The notes beneath the pieces are model-generated. The model saw nothing but the letters and a program-made list of their open reading frames with translations. It searched no databases and was not told the origin of the DNA. Shown here piece by piece: positions 27,484-36,500 of a stretch of DNA of 64,000 bases. Position 1 is the first letter of the stretch. Every line of letters starts with the position of its first letter. Both the position numbers and the translations under genes were made by a program. The stretch is taken from assembly GCF_024198215.1 (NCBI RefSeq), contig NZ_JAKCFA010000004.1, positions 248,001 to 312,000 on the forward strand, given 5' to 3'. This DNA comes from Myxococcus qinghaiensis. GTDB lineage: Bacteria > Myxococcota > Myxococcia > Myxococcales > Myxococcaceae.

Positions 27484-28524
27484 TCAGAGGGGGTGGAGGC
27501 CCCGGAAGCCGAGGCCCTCCGTTTCGGGTCTGCCCAGCATGAGATTCAAGGCGTGCACGGCCGTGCCCGCCGCGCCCTTCACCAGGTTGTCCAGCGCGGC
27601 ATTCACCACGATGCGTCCGCGCTCCGCGTCCACCTCCACCGCGAGGTCGCAGTGGTTGGTGCCCGCCAGGGGCGCGGGCTCCGGGAAGGGGGACGCGCTC
27701 GCGTTGGCGCGCAGGACGTGGACGAACGGGTGCTCGCGGTACGTGGACGCGAGGGCGCGCAGCGGCTCCGACGCGTCCTCCAGCTTGCGCGCCGCGAAGG
27801 CATGCACCGTGGCGAGCACCCCGCGCACGCTGGGCACCGCCGTCGCGCTGAAGTGGACGACGGGCCGCACGCCGGCGAGGCGCTCGGTGACGCCCTCGAT
27901 TTCACCCGTGTGCCGATGCCCCACGGCGCGGTAGCAGCGCAGCGCGGAGGCGCGCTCCGGATGGTGTGAGGAGCGGTCCGGCGTCGCGCCACCGCCGGAG
28001 GAGCCCGTCTTCGCGTCGACAACGACTTCGGGCTTCACCAGCCCCGCGCGCACCAGGGGCAGCAGCGCGAGCAGCGCCGCGTGGGCCATGCAGCCGGGCA
28101 CCGCGACGAAGCGGGCGTCCTTGAGCCGCGCGCCCGTCCACTCCGGCAGGCCGTAGACGAACTCGGGGAGGTCCGCGGGGCGGGGCGCGCGGGGATACCA
28201 GCGAGCGTGCTCGGCGGGCTCCAGGCGGAAGTCCGCGCTCAGGTCGACGATGCGCCCGGCGAGCGCGCTCACCTGCGGCCAGCGGCGGATCAACTCGCCG
28301 GAGGGCATGCACGAGAAGAGCACGTCGCACGGCTCCAGCGCGTCATGCGGCGAGAAGCGCGGAGTGGCCAGTCCCCGCAGGTGCGGATGCGGGAAGTCGA
28401 GCCGCTTGCCCGCATGCTGCTCGGACGTCGCCTGGACCACCTCCACTGCCGGGTGGGCGAGCAGCAGGCGCAGCACCTCGCCGCCCGCGTAGCCGCCTGC
28501 TCCGAGCACCGCGACGCGCGTCAT
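27484..28524 (-). CDS. LysY/ArgC-like [carrier protein]-acylphosphate reductase
   Basis: A 346-residue NADPH-dependent reductase. The N-terminal Rossmann motif is VLGAGGYAGGEVLRLL. The catalytic Cys145 is in VAVPGCMAHAALLALLPL; the PGCMA form is the LysY variant, where acetyl-pathway ArgC proteins have PGCYPT. KTGSSGGGATP and the late NALDNLVKGAAGTAVHALN segment (as AALDNL here) complete the family pattern. It should convert the carrier-bound acyl phosphate made by the LysZ-like kinase to a semialdehyde, which is the expected acceptor for the transketolase. The start overlaps the stop of the LysX-like gene (ATGA). Confidence 0.88.
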   Translation of the reverse strand: MTRVAVLGAGGYAGGEVLRLLLAHPAVEVVQATSEQHAGKRLDFPHPHLRGLATPRFSPHDALEPCDVLFSCMPSGELIRRWPQVSALAGRIVDLSADFRLEPAEHARWYPRAPRPADLPEFVYGLPEWTGARLKDARFVAVPGCMAHAALLALLPLVRAGLVKPEVVVDAKTGSSGGGATPDRSSHHPERASALRCYRAVGHRHTGEIEGVTERLAGVRPVVHFSATAVPSVRGVLATVHAFAARKLEDASEPLRALASTYREHPFVHVLRANASASPFPEPAPLAGTNHCDLAVEVDAERGRIVVNAALDNLVKGAAGTAVHALNLMLGRPETEGLGFRGLHPL

Positions 28525-29372
28525 CGCATGGTCTCCACCAGGTAGTCCGCCATCAGCTCCGGCAGGGGGATGCCGGTGAACTCGATGCTCCGGGCGAACT
28601 CCACGCAGTGGTTGATTTCGTTCACCAGGATTTCGCCCTGCCGCGTCTCCAGCAGGTCCACCGCCACCATCTCTCCGCCCACGGCCTTGGCCGCGCGCTC
28701 GGCGAGCTTCGCGTGGGACGCGGGGACCTCGTAGCGCTCCGGCACCGCGCCTCGGGCCGTGTTCGTTACCCAGTGCTCGGAGCGGCGGCGCATGCCTCCG
28801 ACGGCGCCGCCGATGACGTACACGCGCAAGTCGTAGCCGGGCTTGTCGATGTACTGCTGGACGAGCGCGACGTGGTCCTGCGCGCCGCCCATCTCGAAGC
28901 GCATGGACATCATCCCCTCGGCCGCGTGCTTGTTGTCCACGCGCGCCACCATGCGGCCCCAGGAGCCCTGCACGGGCTTCGTTACGCAGGGGTAGCCGCG
29001 CTGCTCCATCTCCGCGACACAGGCGTCCTGCTCGAAGCCCAGGAAGGACCAGGGCATGGGCACGTCATGCTCCGCCAGCGCGAGCGTGGTGAGCGCCTTG
29101 TCTCCACAGGTGGCGATGGAGCGCGCGGTGTTGAACACGCGGGTGCCCTTCACCTCCAGGATGGCGGACAGGTAGCGCGCGCGGGTGAAGGACATGCTGC
29201 GCATCAACACCGGGCCGCCGTCCTTCCACGGCTCGCGGTTCAACGGCAGCACCAGGTCCGTGTCCGAGTGGGTCTCCACCGAGCAGCCGCGTCCGCGAAG
29301 CGCGTCGACGAGCATCCGCTCCTCGGTGCGCATCCGCGTGTAGACGAGGTGGACCTCGTGGCGACGCATCAT
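28521..29372 (-). CDS. LysX-like ATP-grasp ligase (amino acid to carrier protein)
   Basis: A 283-residue RimK/LysX-type ATP-grasp ligase. Motifs: KALTTLALAEHDVPMPWS, TKPVQGSWGR (ATP loop), VQQYIDKPGYDLRVYVIGG, NTARGAVPE, and the Mg-binding end VAVDLLETRQGEILVNEINH. LysX-type enzymes join the alpha-amino group of glutamate or aminoadipate to the C-terminal Glu of LysW. Two adjacent ATGs follow an AGGAGGGG; the first overlaps the TGA of the transketolase C-subunit (ATGA). Which amino acid is used cannot be read safely from the motif. No LysW-like carrier gene was found nearby. Confidence 0.87.
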   Translation of the reverse strand: MMRRHEVHLVYTRMRTEERMLVDALRGRGCSVETHSDTDLVLPLNREPWKDGGPVLMRSMSFTRARYLSAILEVKGTRVFNTARSIATCGDKALTTLALAEHDVPMPWSFLGFEQDACVAEMEQRGYPCVTKPVQGSWGRMVARVDNKHAAEGMMSMRFEMGGAQDHVALVQQYIDKPGYDLRVYVIGGAVGGMRRRSEHWVTNTARGAVPERYEVPASHAKLAERAAKAVGGEMVAVDLLETRQGEILVNEINHCVEFARSIEFTGIPLPELMADYLVETMR

Positions 29373-30409
29373 CCCCTCCTGGCCCCGGGTGCCATCGCCG
29401 CCAGACGGGGGCGGGGCAGGGCGTTGAGAATCGATTCGACCAGGGCGCTGGCTTCCAGCCCGTGTCGTTGCAGCAGGGCCTCGTGCGTGCCCGCCGTGGA
29501 GTCGTAGCGGTCCTGGATGCCGGCGCGCACCACGCGGCGCCCCACGCCATGGGTGGCCACGCTCTCGCACACCGCGCCGCCCAGGCCGCCGAGGATGGAG
29601 TGCTCCTCCACCGTGACGAGCAGCCGGGTGCGCTCGGCCGTCTCCAGAATCGCCTCCTCGTCGAAGGGCTTGAGCGTGTGCAGGTTCACCACGCGCGCGG
29701 AGACGCCCTGCGCCTCCAGCCGCGTCGCCACGTCCAGCGCCACGCTCACGCCGACCTCGCCGTGGGCGATGATTCCCACGTCGCCGCCCTCGCGCAGGCA
29801 CATGGCGCGCCCCAGCGCGAACGCGGGCCGGGCGACCTCCAGCCGGGTGACGCGGTTGCGGCCGAGCCGCAGGTACACCGGGCCCTCCATCTCCAGCAGG
29901 GCGCGCGTCGCCTGAATCGTCTCCAACCCGTCCGCCGGAGACACCACCGTCATGCCCGGCATCGCGCGAAGAATCGCCAGGTCCTCGATGGCGTGGTGCG
30001 TGGGTCCGAAGAACGCGCCGGACAGGCCGCCGTAGTCACAGACGAGCTTCACGTTCGCCCGCGCGTAGGCGAGGCCCAGCCGCACCTGCTCGCACGCGCG
30101 CATCGCCCCGAAGGGCGCGAAGGTGTGGGCGAACACGACGTGCCCGGTGGCCGCCATGCCGCACGCGATGTCGAGCATCGCCGCCTCGCAGATGCCCAGG
30201 TTGAAGAACCGGCCCGGGTGCCTCGCGGCGAATGGATCTCCTCCCCCCGCCAGGTCCGCCTCCAGCAACACGATGCGCGGCTCCACGTCCGCCAGCCGCG
30301 CCAGGGCATGCCGGAACACCTGCCGGTTGGCCAGGCCCGGTTGCTCGCGCAGCCAGTCCTGCGGCGACGTCAGCAGATCAGCGCCGCTGGACGTGGTGGA
30401 GCCCGTCAT
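29369..30409 (-). CDS. Transketolase C-terminal subunit
   Basis: A 346-residue protein holding the pyrimidine-binding and C-terminal transketolase domains. RFFNLGICEAAMLDIACGMA carries the Glu that activates thiamine diphosphate; TFAPFGAMRACEQVR and KLVCDYGGLSGAFFGPTHHA are the usual substrate-side segments; a C-terminal TK domain follows (about 215-330). The complementary N-terminal subunit is encoded immediately upstream with an ATGA overlap, so the two make one split transketolase. A C2-donating transketolase next to LysX/Y/Z is a hallmark of carrier-protein secondary metabolism rather than of the pentose phosphate pathway. Confidence 0.9.
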   Translation of the reverse strand: MTGSTTSSGADLLTSPQDWLREQPGLANRQVFRHALARLADVEPRIVLLEADLAGGGDPFAARHPGRFFNLGICEAAMLDIACGMAATGHVVFAHTFAPFGAMRACEQVRLGLAYARANVKLVCDYGGLSGAFFGPTHHAIEDLAILRAMPGMTVVSPADGLETIQATRALLEMEGPVYLRLGRNRVTRLEVARPAFALGRAMCLREGGDVGIIAHGEVGVSVALDVATRLEAQGVSARVVNLHTLKPFDEEAILETAERTRLLVTVEEHSILGGLGGAVCESVATHGVGRRVVRAGIQDRYDSTAGTHEALLQRHGLEASALVESILNALPRPRLAAMAPGARRG

Positions 30410-31215
30410 GGCGTCACCTCACCCAGTGAGGCGAGTGCCCGGCGGAGCTGGTCGGCGTTGAAGGTCGCGTAGTGCGGCCCCTTGCCGCGAAACATGGGCA
30501 CGCCCGCCCCCTTCTGCGTCCGGGCGACAATCGCGCGAGGCTCCTCGGACGGCTCCTCCAGCGCACGACCCAGGGCGTCCAGGTCATGTCCATCCACCTC
30601 GAAGGTCTTCAGCCCGAACGCGCGCAGCCGCTCCACCAGGGAGGCCTGGGAGAGGATGGCCTCCGTGGGGCCGTCGTTCTGTCCACCGTTGCGGTCGACG
30701 AGCACGGTGAGCCCCGACAAGCGGTGCTGCGCGGCGATTTGCAGCGCCTCCCAGTTGGAGCCTTCGCCCATCTCCCCGTCTCCACACACGACGAACACGC
30801 GGTTGGAACGCTGCCGCAGCCGATACCCCATGGCCAGCCCTACTCCCAGCCCCACGCCGTGCCCCAGGCTTCCCGTGGGAAACTCAACGCCCGGCACCGC
30901 CGCATTCACGTGTCCGGTGAAGGGGCTTCCGTCAGCGTTGTATCGTTGCACCAGCTCTTCAGTATCGAAGAAGCCGAACTCGGCGAGCGCGGCGTAGAGG
31001 CCCGCGGCGGCGTGGCCCTTGGAGAGGATGAGCGAATCGCGCTCCTCCCAGCGGGGCTCCTCGGGACGGAACTTCATCACCCGCCCCAGCAGCACCACCA
31101 ACAGCTCCACCATCGACAGCGAGCCACCGAGGTGGCAGCCGACCGACGTGGCGGCGAGCCGGAGGATGGTCCGGCGAATGCGTCTGGCGCGCTCCTCGAG
31201 AAGTACCTGGACCAT
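30406..31215 (-). CDS. Transketolase N-terminal (ThDP-binding) subunit
   Basis: A 269-residue subunit. It has the thiamine-diphosphate motif GDGEMGEGSNWEAL, the early SVGCHLGGSLSMVELLV and SKGHAAAGLYAAL segments, and FPTGSLGHGVGLGVGLAMG, all normal for the N-terminal half of transketolase. It is the first gene of the nine-gene minus-strand operon. AAAGG precedes the ATG at a workable distance. The promoter must lie in the 175-bp divergent gap, which contains a perfect 11-bp dyad. Confidence 0.9.
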   Translation of the reverse strand: MVQVLLEERARRIRRTILRLAATSVGCHLGGSLSMVELLVVLLGRVMKFRPEEPRWEERDSLILSKGHAAAGLYAALAEFGFFDTEELVQRYNADGSPFTGHVNAAVPGVEFPTGSLGHGVGLGVGLAMGYRLRQRSNRVFVVCGDGEMGEGSNWEALQIAAQHRLSGLTVLVDRNGGQNDGPTEAILSQASLVERLRAFGLKTFEVDGHDLDALGRALEEPSEEPRAIVARTQKGAGVPMFRGKGPHYATFNADQLRRALASLGEVTP

Positions 31216-31389
31216 GGATTTCTGCGCCTTTCATTCCAAAGTAGGAAACCAAGAGCGCACCCGTCAATGTGAGTGATGCGCTCTTGGGGTGCAGACATGT
31301 GAGCTTTCGCCGTCTTGCTGGTTTTGCACGCGTATCGTTATGGTCTCCCGCCGTCGAGGACAGTCTCGCGGTACACGGAGGGTGCGGAC
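31216..31389. promoter_or_regulatory. Divergent promoter region with 11-bp dyad
   Basis: This gap separates the transketolase/AmCP operon (minus) from the AMP-ligase/NRPS genes (plus). CCAAGAGCGCA (31249-31259) and TGCGCTCTTGG (31277-31287) form a perfect inverted repeat with a 17-nt spacer, so half-site centres are 28 bp apart, close to three helical turns. That geometry fits a dimeric or tetrameric repressor/activator site acting on both operons. The adjacent sequence is more AT-rich than its surroundings. I could not identify reliable -35/-10 boxes. A stem-loop in the plus-strand leader is the alternative reading. Confidence 0.55.
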
Positions 31390-33075
31390 ATGGACGCACG
31401 GTTCGGAAGCGGCCCCTCGTTGGAGCAGGCGGCGCTGTACCGGAGCAAGGGTTGGTGGCGTGACGAGACGGTGCTCGACGATTTGCGTCGCGCCGTGCGG
31501 ACGCACCCGGACAAGACGGCCATCGTCGCGGCGCGCTACTTCGCCAAGGACGTCACGAAGCTGAGCTACGCGGAGCTGGGACGCTCCGTGGAGCGCTTCG
31601 CGGGCGCGCTCGTGTCGCTGGGCGTGCAGCGGGGCGAGCTGGTGGCGGTGCAGCTGCCCAACTGGTGGCAGTTCACCGCGCTTGCGCTGGCGTGCGCGCG
31701 CATCGGCGCCGTCGTCGCGCCCATCCCTCCGGACTACCGTCGCCGCGAGGTGGAGTTCATCCTCGGCAGGACGGAGTCGTCCGTCTACGTGGGACCCCTG
31801 AGCTGGAGCGGGCACTCGCACCGGGACATGTTGCGCGAGGCGTCGCACGCGCTGCCGTCGCTCAAGCACCGCGTCTTCATTGGCGCGGGCGAGCAGGCGT
31901 CCGAGCCGGGCGAGCTGGACTTCGACGCGTACTTCGTCGCGCGGCGCTGGGAGGACGAGACGCCGAAGGCGGAGCTGGACGCGCGCTCGGCGCGCCCGGA
32001 CGACGTGTGCAACGTCCTCTATACGTCGGGCACGACGGGCGAGCCCAAGGGCGTCATCCACTCGCACAACACCAACTTCGGCATCACCCGCGCGCTGGTC
32101 GACACCATGGCGCTGGGCGCCGATGACGTGGTGTGCCTGCCCTCGCTGCTCACCGCCTCCAGTGGATTTACTTACCTGTACTTGATGCCGGTGCTGCTGG
32201 GCGCGACGGCTGTCTACATGGACGTGGGGGACCCGGAGCTCACGCTGCGCTGCATCGACGAGCACCGCGTCACGTTCATGTATGGGATTCCCACGTATGT
32301 GATGAACGTCATCGCCGCGAAGAAGAAGCGGGGCGGAGACACCTCGTCGCTGCGCCGGCTGTCCACCGGCTCCATTCCCGTGCCGCCGCACCTCATCGCC
32401 GCGGTGCGCGAGAGCTTCGGGGTTCCGCTGCACACGCTGTGGGGGATGACGGAGAACGGCGCGGTGACGATTACGCGCCGCGAGGACCCGCCGGACTGGC
32501 CGTCCAACAGCGATGGCAGGCCTGTCGATTGGATGGAGGTGAGGATTGTTCCGGCCCTGGCGGAAGACGGCTCGCCGTATCCGGAGGGCACCGGACGGCT
32601 GCTCGTTCGAGGGGCCAGCCAGTGCCTGGGCTACTTCAAGCGCGAGGACATCTACCGCGCGTGTGTCGACGAGGAGGGCTGGTTCGACACGGGAGACCTG
32701 GCGCGCGACGACGGGCGCGGGGGCATCCGCATCGTCGGGCGGCTCAAGGACGTCATCTTCCGCTATGGCCAGAAGGTGCCGGTGGTCGAGGTGGAGTCCG
32801 CGCTGTACTCGCACCCGAAGGTGCGCGAGGTGGCCGTCATCGGCCACTCGGACGACCGCATCGGCGGTGAGCGGGTCTGCGCCGTGGTGGTGCCGCGCGA
32901 CGAGACGCCGACGTTGGACGAACTGCGCGCACACTTGAAGGGCCTGGGCATGTCGAATCAGTACTGGCCGGACCGGCTGGAGGTCGTCGAGGAGATGCCG
33001 AAGACGCCGTCCGGGAAGATTCGCAAGTACCTGCTGCGCGAGCGCTTGAAGGGGCCCACCGCGAAGGTGGGCTGA
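31390..33075 (+). CDS. Acyl/aryl-AMP ligase (stand-alone adenylation enzyme)
   Basis: A 561-residue ANL-superfamily enzyme. The P-loop YTSGTTGEPKGVIHSHN starts near residue 211; LWGMTENGAVT is the A5 motif; GWFDTGDLAR and GRLKDVIFRYGQKV are the hinge region; the catalytic Lys lies in TPSGKIRKYLL near the end. The N-terminal style (GWWRDETVLDDLRRAV, HPDKTAIV) resembles cyclohexanecarboxylate/DhbE-like acid-activating ligases rather than amino-acid A domains. With a free carrier protein gene 28 bp downstream, it most likely activates a carboxylic acid starter and loads it for the first C domain of the NRPS. GGAGG lies 9 nt before the ATG. Confidence 0.88.
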   Translation: MDARFGSGPSLEQAALYRSKGWWRDETVLDDLRRAVRTHPDKTAIVAARYFAKDVTKLSYAELGRSVERFAGALVSLGVQRGELVAVQLPNWWQFTALALACARIGAVVAPIPPDYRRREVEFILGRTESSVYVGPLSWSGHSHRDMLREASHALPSLKHRVFIGAGEQASEPGELDFDAYFVARRWEDETPKAELDARSARPDDVCNVLYTSGTTGEPKGVIHSHNTNFGITRALVDTMALGADDVVCLPSLLTASSGFTYLYLMPVLLGATAVYMDVGDPELTLRCIDEHRVTFMYGIPTYVMNVIAAKKKRGGDTSSLRRLSTGSIPVPPHLIAAVRESFGVPLHTLWGMTENGAVTITRREDPPDWPSNSDGRPVDWMEVRIVPALAEDGSPYPEGTGRLLVRGASQCLGYFKREDIYRACVDEEGWFDTGDLARDDGRGGIRIVGRLKDVIFRYGQKVPVVEVESALYSHPKVREVAVIGHSDDRIGGERVCAVVVPRDETPTLDELRAHLKGLGMSNQYWPDRLEVVEEMPKTPSGKIRKYLLRERLKGPTAKVG

Positions 33076-33103
33076 GCATGTCCCCCACCATGAGGAGCAC
33101 ACC

Positions 33104-33370
33104 GTGAGCACTGATTCGAGCACCACGCCGTTGGTGCGACAGCTCGCCGGGTACTGGCGCGAGCTCTTGGGGGCGGAGGTGGTGAAGCCGGAGGACCACT
33201 TCCTGGAGATTGGCGGCAACTCGCTGATGGCGACGATGCTGGCCAACCGCATCGAAGAGGAGCTGGGCGTCCAGCTCTCCATGGTGGACCTCTTCAACAC
33301 GCTGGAGCATGTCGCCGCCGCCTGCGAGGAGCAGCTGCGCGAGCAGGGCCGCACCTTCCCCGCGGCCTGA
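33104..33370 (+). CDS. Stand-alone acyl/peptidyl carrier protein
   Basis: An 88-residue phosphopantetheine carrier. The attachment site is Ser40 in DHFLEIGGNSLMATML; the surrounding helices (YWRELLGAEVVKPED, VDLFNTLEHVA) fit NRPS-type carrier domains. The GTG start follows GAGGA at 7 nt. It lies directly after the AMP-ligase gene and before the giant NRPS gene, so it is the probable acceptor of the activated starter. It is not LysW-like: it has no zinc-binding Cys motifs and no EDWGE-type C-terminus. Confidence 0.88.
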   Translation: MSTDSSTTPLVRQLAGYWRELLGAEVVKPEDHFLEIGGNSLMATMLANRIEEELGVQLSMVDLFNTLEHVAAACEEQLREQGRTFPAA

Positions 33371-33386
33371 AGTCCGTCGTCCAGGA

Positions 33387-33404
33387 GGCGGGCCTCCTCC
33401 CGCC
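33387..33404 (+). terminator. Hairpin between carrier gene and NRPS gene
   Basis: GGCGGG-CCTCCT-CCCGCC is a perfect 6-bp GC stem-loop 16 bp after the carrier gene stop. It is too short to be sure of termination and may attenuate read-through into the NRPS gene. A 10-bp palindrome CTTCGCGAAG follows at 33445-33454. Confidence 0.35.
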
Positions 33405-33528
33405 ACCGTCTCCGAGTGACTGTTCGGGGACTCGAGCTTCACGCCTTCGCGAAGCGCCGGGTGTCGGTCTCACCGACGCGGGGCTTCGTGTCTTCCGAGA
33501 TTCGTCTTCTTGAGTTTGAGGTGTCGAC

Positions 33529-36500
33529 ATGTCCGCGAATGAGCCGAAGCCCGCGAGCCCTCGTGTTCGCAGGCCGCCGCCTGTGGTGCCCGTTCGTCGG
33601 GAGGGGCCGCCTCCGCTCTCCTTCGCCCAGCGGCGCATGTGGTTCCTCTCACGGTTGGACCCGTCGGGCTTCGCCTACAACGCACCCTTCTTCGCGCGGC
33701 TCAAGGGACGTCTCGATGTATCAACGCTGGAGCGCGCGCTGACGGAGGTGGTGCGTCGGCACGAAGCGCTGCGGACGACCTTCGCGGAGGTCGAAGGCGA
33801 GCCGGTGCAGTGCATCGCCCCCGAGGCGCCGGTGTCGCTGGTGGTGGAGCGACTGGAGGGACCGGAGCGCGAGCAGGAGGCCCGAAGGCTCGCGGAGGAG
33901 GAGGCACGGCGTCCGTTCGATCTGGGCATGGGGCCGATGCTGCGCGCGCGGCTGTTGCGCCTGGATGAAGAGGAGCACGTGCTGCTCCTGACGCTGCACC
34001 ACATCTCGTGCGACGGCTGGTCGTTGTCGTTGCTGGAACGGGACGTGGGCGAGCTGTACGGCGCCTTCCTCGAAGGCCGCGAGTCGAAGCTGTCCGCGCT
34101 GACGGTGCAGTACGCGGACCATGCGGTGTGGCAGCGCGAGTGGCTGAAGGGGGAGGTGCTGGAGGAGCAACTCGCGTGGTGGAAGCAGCACCTGGAGGGC
34201 GCCTCGCCCGCGCTGGAGCTGCCGACGGATAGACCGAGGCCTCCGGTGCAGTCGGCCAAGGGCGCGGTGCTGGGCGTGCCGCTGCCCGCGGAGCTGATGA
34301 AGGCGCTGCGGGAGCGGTGCAAGCAGGAGGCGGTGACGCCGTTCATGCTGTTGCTGGCGAGCCTCCAGGCGTTGCTGTCTCGGCACAGCGGACAGCCGGA
34401 CGTGGTGGTGGGCACGCCCATCGCGGGGCGCACGCGGCGCGAGGTGGAGGGGCTCATCGGCTTCTTCGCCAACACGCTCGCGCTGCGCGTGGATGTGGAC
34501 GGCAACGAGTCCTTCAAGTCGTTGCTGGGACGGGTGCGTCAGGCGTGCCTGGGGGCGTACCAGCACCAGGACGTGCCCTTCGAGCGACTGGTGGATGCGC
34601 TGCGGCCGGTGAGGGACTTGAGTCGCTCGCCGTTGTTCCAGGTGCTGCTCGTGCTCCAGAACGCGCCGCCGCTGGTGCGACTGTCGGGGTTGGAGTCGCG
34701 CGACGTGGACTTCGAGCCGGGCGTCGCGAAGTTCGACCTCACGCTCTTCGTGCGCGAGACACCGGAGGGCTGGGTCGCGCTGTGGGAGTACAGCACGGCG
34801 CTGTTCGACGAGGCGACGGTGCGCAGGTTCGCCGGTCATTACGTGGCGCTGCTCAAGGGCGTGCTGGAGGACCCGGAGCGCAAGGTCGGGCAGGTGGACC
34901 TCCTGGACGAGGAGGAGCGGCGGAGGGTGTTGCCGGAGTGGCCGAGGTGGGAGGAGCTTAAACACCCGTCGTGGTTGATGCATCGGCGGGTGGAAGCGCA
35001 GGCGGCGCGCACGCCCTCGGCCGTGGCGGTGACGAATGGCGGCGGCTCCCTGACGTATGCGCAACTGGAGCAGCGGGCCAATCAGCTCGCGCACCACTTG
35101 ATGGCGTTGGGGATTCGCCCTGGAAGCGTGGTGGGGCTGTGCCTGGAGCGAAGCAGCCTCGACCTGCCGGTGGCGGTGCTGGCGACGCTGAAGGCGGGCG
35201 CGGCCTGCATGCCGCTGGACCCGGGCTATCCACCGTCGCGACTGGCTCAGATGCTCGACGACGTGGGCGCGCCCGTGGTGCTGGTGCACGGCGCGCTGGA
35301 GCATGCGTTGCCCGGAGAGGGCACGGCGCGGAGGGTGCGGCTGGAAGAGGAGGCCGCGCGCATCGCGGAGCAGTCCACCGTGGCGCCCGGGTGGGTGCTG
35401 TCGCCGGAGCTCCCCTGCTACGTCCTCTTCACGTCGGGGAGCACGGGGCAGCCCAAGGGCGTGACGATGTCCCATCGTGCGTTCGGCACGCTGGTGAGCT
35501 GGCAGCTGGCGAGCACGTCGGCGCCTGGGGCGAGGACGCTCCAGTTCGCCTCGCTGAGCTTCGACGTGTCGTTCCAGGAGCTGTTCTGCACGTTGTGCGA
35601 GGGCGGCACGCTGGTGCTCGTCTCGGCGGCGACGCGTCAGGACCCCGCGACGTTGATGGCATCTCTGCGAGAGCATCGCGTGGAGCGGCTCTTCGTGCCC
35701 TTCGTGGCGCTCCAGGCGCTCAGCGAGCGAGCCCGGCACGAGGTGGAGCTTCCGCCTCTGAGGGAAGTGGTGACGGCGGGCGAGCCGCTGCAGGTGACGC
35801 CCGCGGTGGTGTCGTTCTTCGAGCGACTGCCGGGCTGCGTGCTGGAGAACCAGTACGGCCCCACGGAGACACATGTGGTGACGGCGTGGAGGGCGAAGGG
35901 GCCGCCTTCGACGTGGCCGGCGCTTCCTCCGGTGGGCAGGCCCATCGTCCCCGCGAGGGTGTGGGTGCTGGATGCGTGGGGCGCCCCGTGCCCCATCGGT
36001 GTGACGGGAGAGGTGTGCGTGGGAGAGCGGAGCCTCGCGCACGGCTACTGGGGGCGACCGGAGCTGACGGCGGAGCGCTTCGTTCCGAACGTCCTGGATG
36101 GAGACAGGGACGGGCCTCGCATCTACCGCACGGGAGACCGGGGGCGGTGGCTGGCGGACGGGAACCTGGAGCTTCAGGGTCGCGCGGACGAGCAGGTGAA
36201 GGTACGCGGCTTCCGTGTCGAACTGGGCGAGGTGGAGGTGGCGCTGAAGGAACTCCCCGGAGTGACGGACGCGGCAGTGGTGGTGCGGCGGACGGACGGG
36301 GGAGAGAAGCGACTGGTGGCGTACGTCGTGCGGCCCGAGTCCGGGGACGCGGAGGACTTGAAGCGCCGGCAGGCGAATCAGCAGCCCGAGTCCTGGGACG
36401 CGGAGGACCTGAAGCGTCGACTGGCGAAGCGGCTGCCCGAGTACATGGTGCCGGGCGTGCTGGTGCGCCTGGAGTCGCTGCCGCTGACTCCCAGCGGCAA

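Noticed and set aside
23780-29372. Reading the LysX/Y/Z/K set as primary arginine or lysine biosynthesis
   Set aside because: Possible, but interleaving with transketolase subunits, a sulfotransferase and an SDR, and the adjacent NRPS genes, make a primary role less likely. Kept as the main alternative in the finding.
30407-30460. Independent start of the transketolase C-subunit from an internal promoter
   Set aside because: The ATGA overlap and lack of a gap argue for co-translation with the N-subunit; no promoter evidence.
31300-31345. Sigma54-type (-24/-12) promoter before the AMP-ligase gene
   Set aside because: A TGG and a TGC occur but with the wrong spacing; not supported.
33104-33370. 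The small carrier as the missing LysW
   Set aside because: It has the GGNSL phosphopantetheine site and no zinc Cys pairs or acidic EDWGE-type C-terminus, so it is an acyl/peptidyl carrier.
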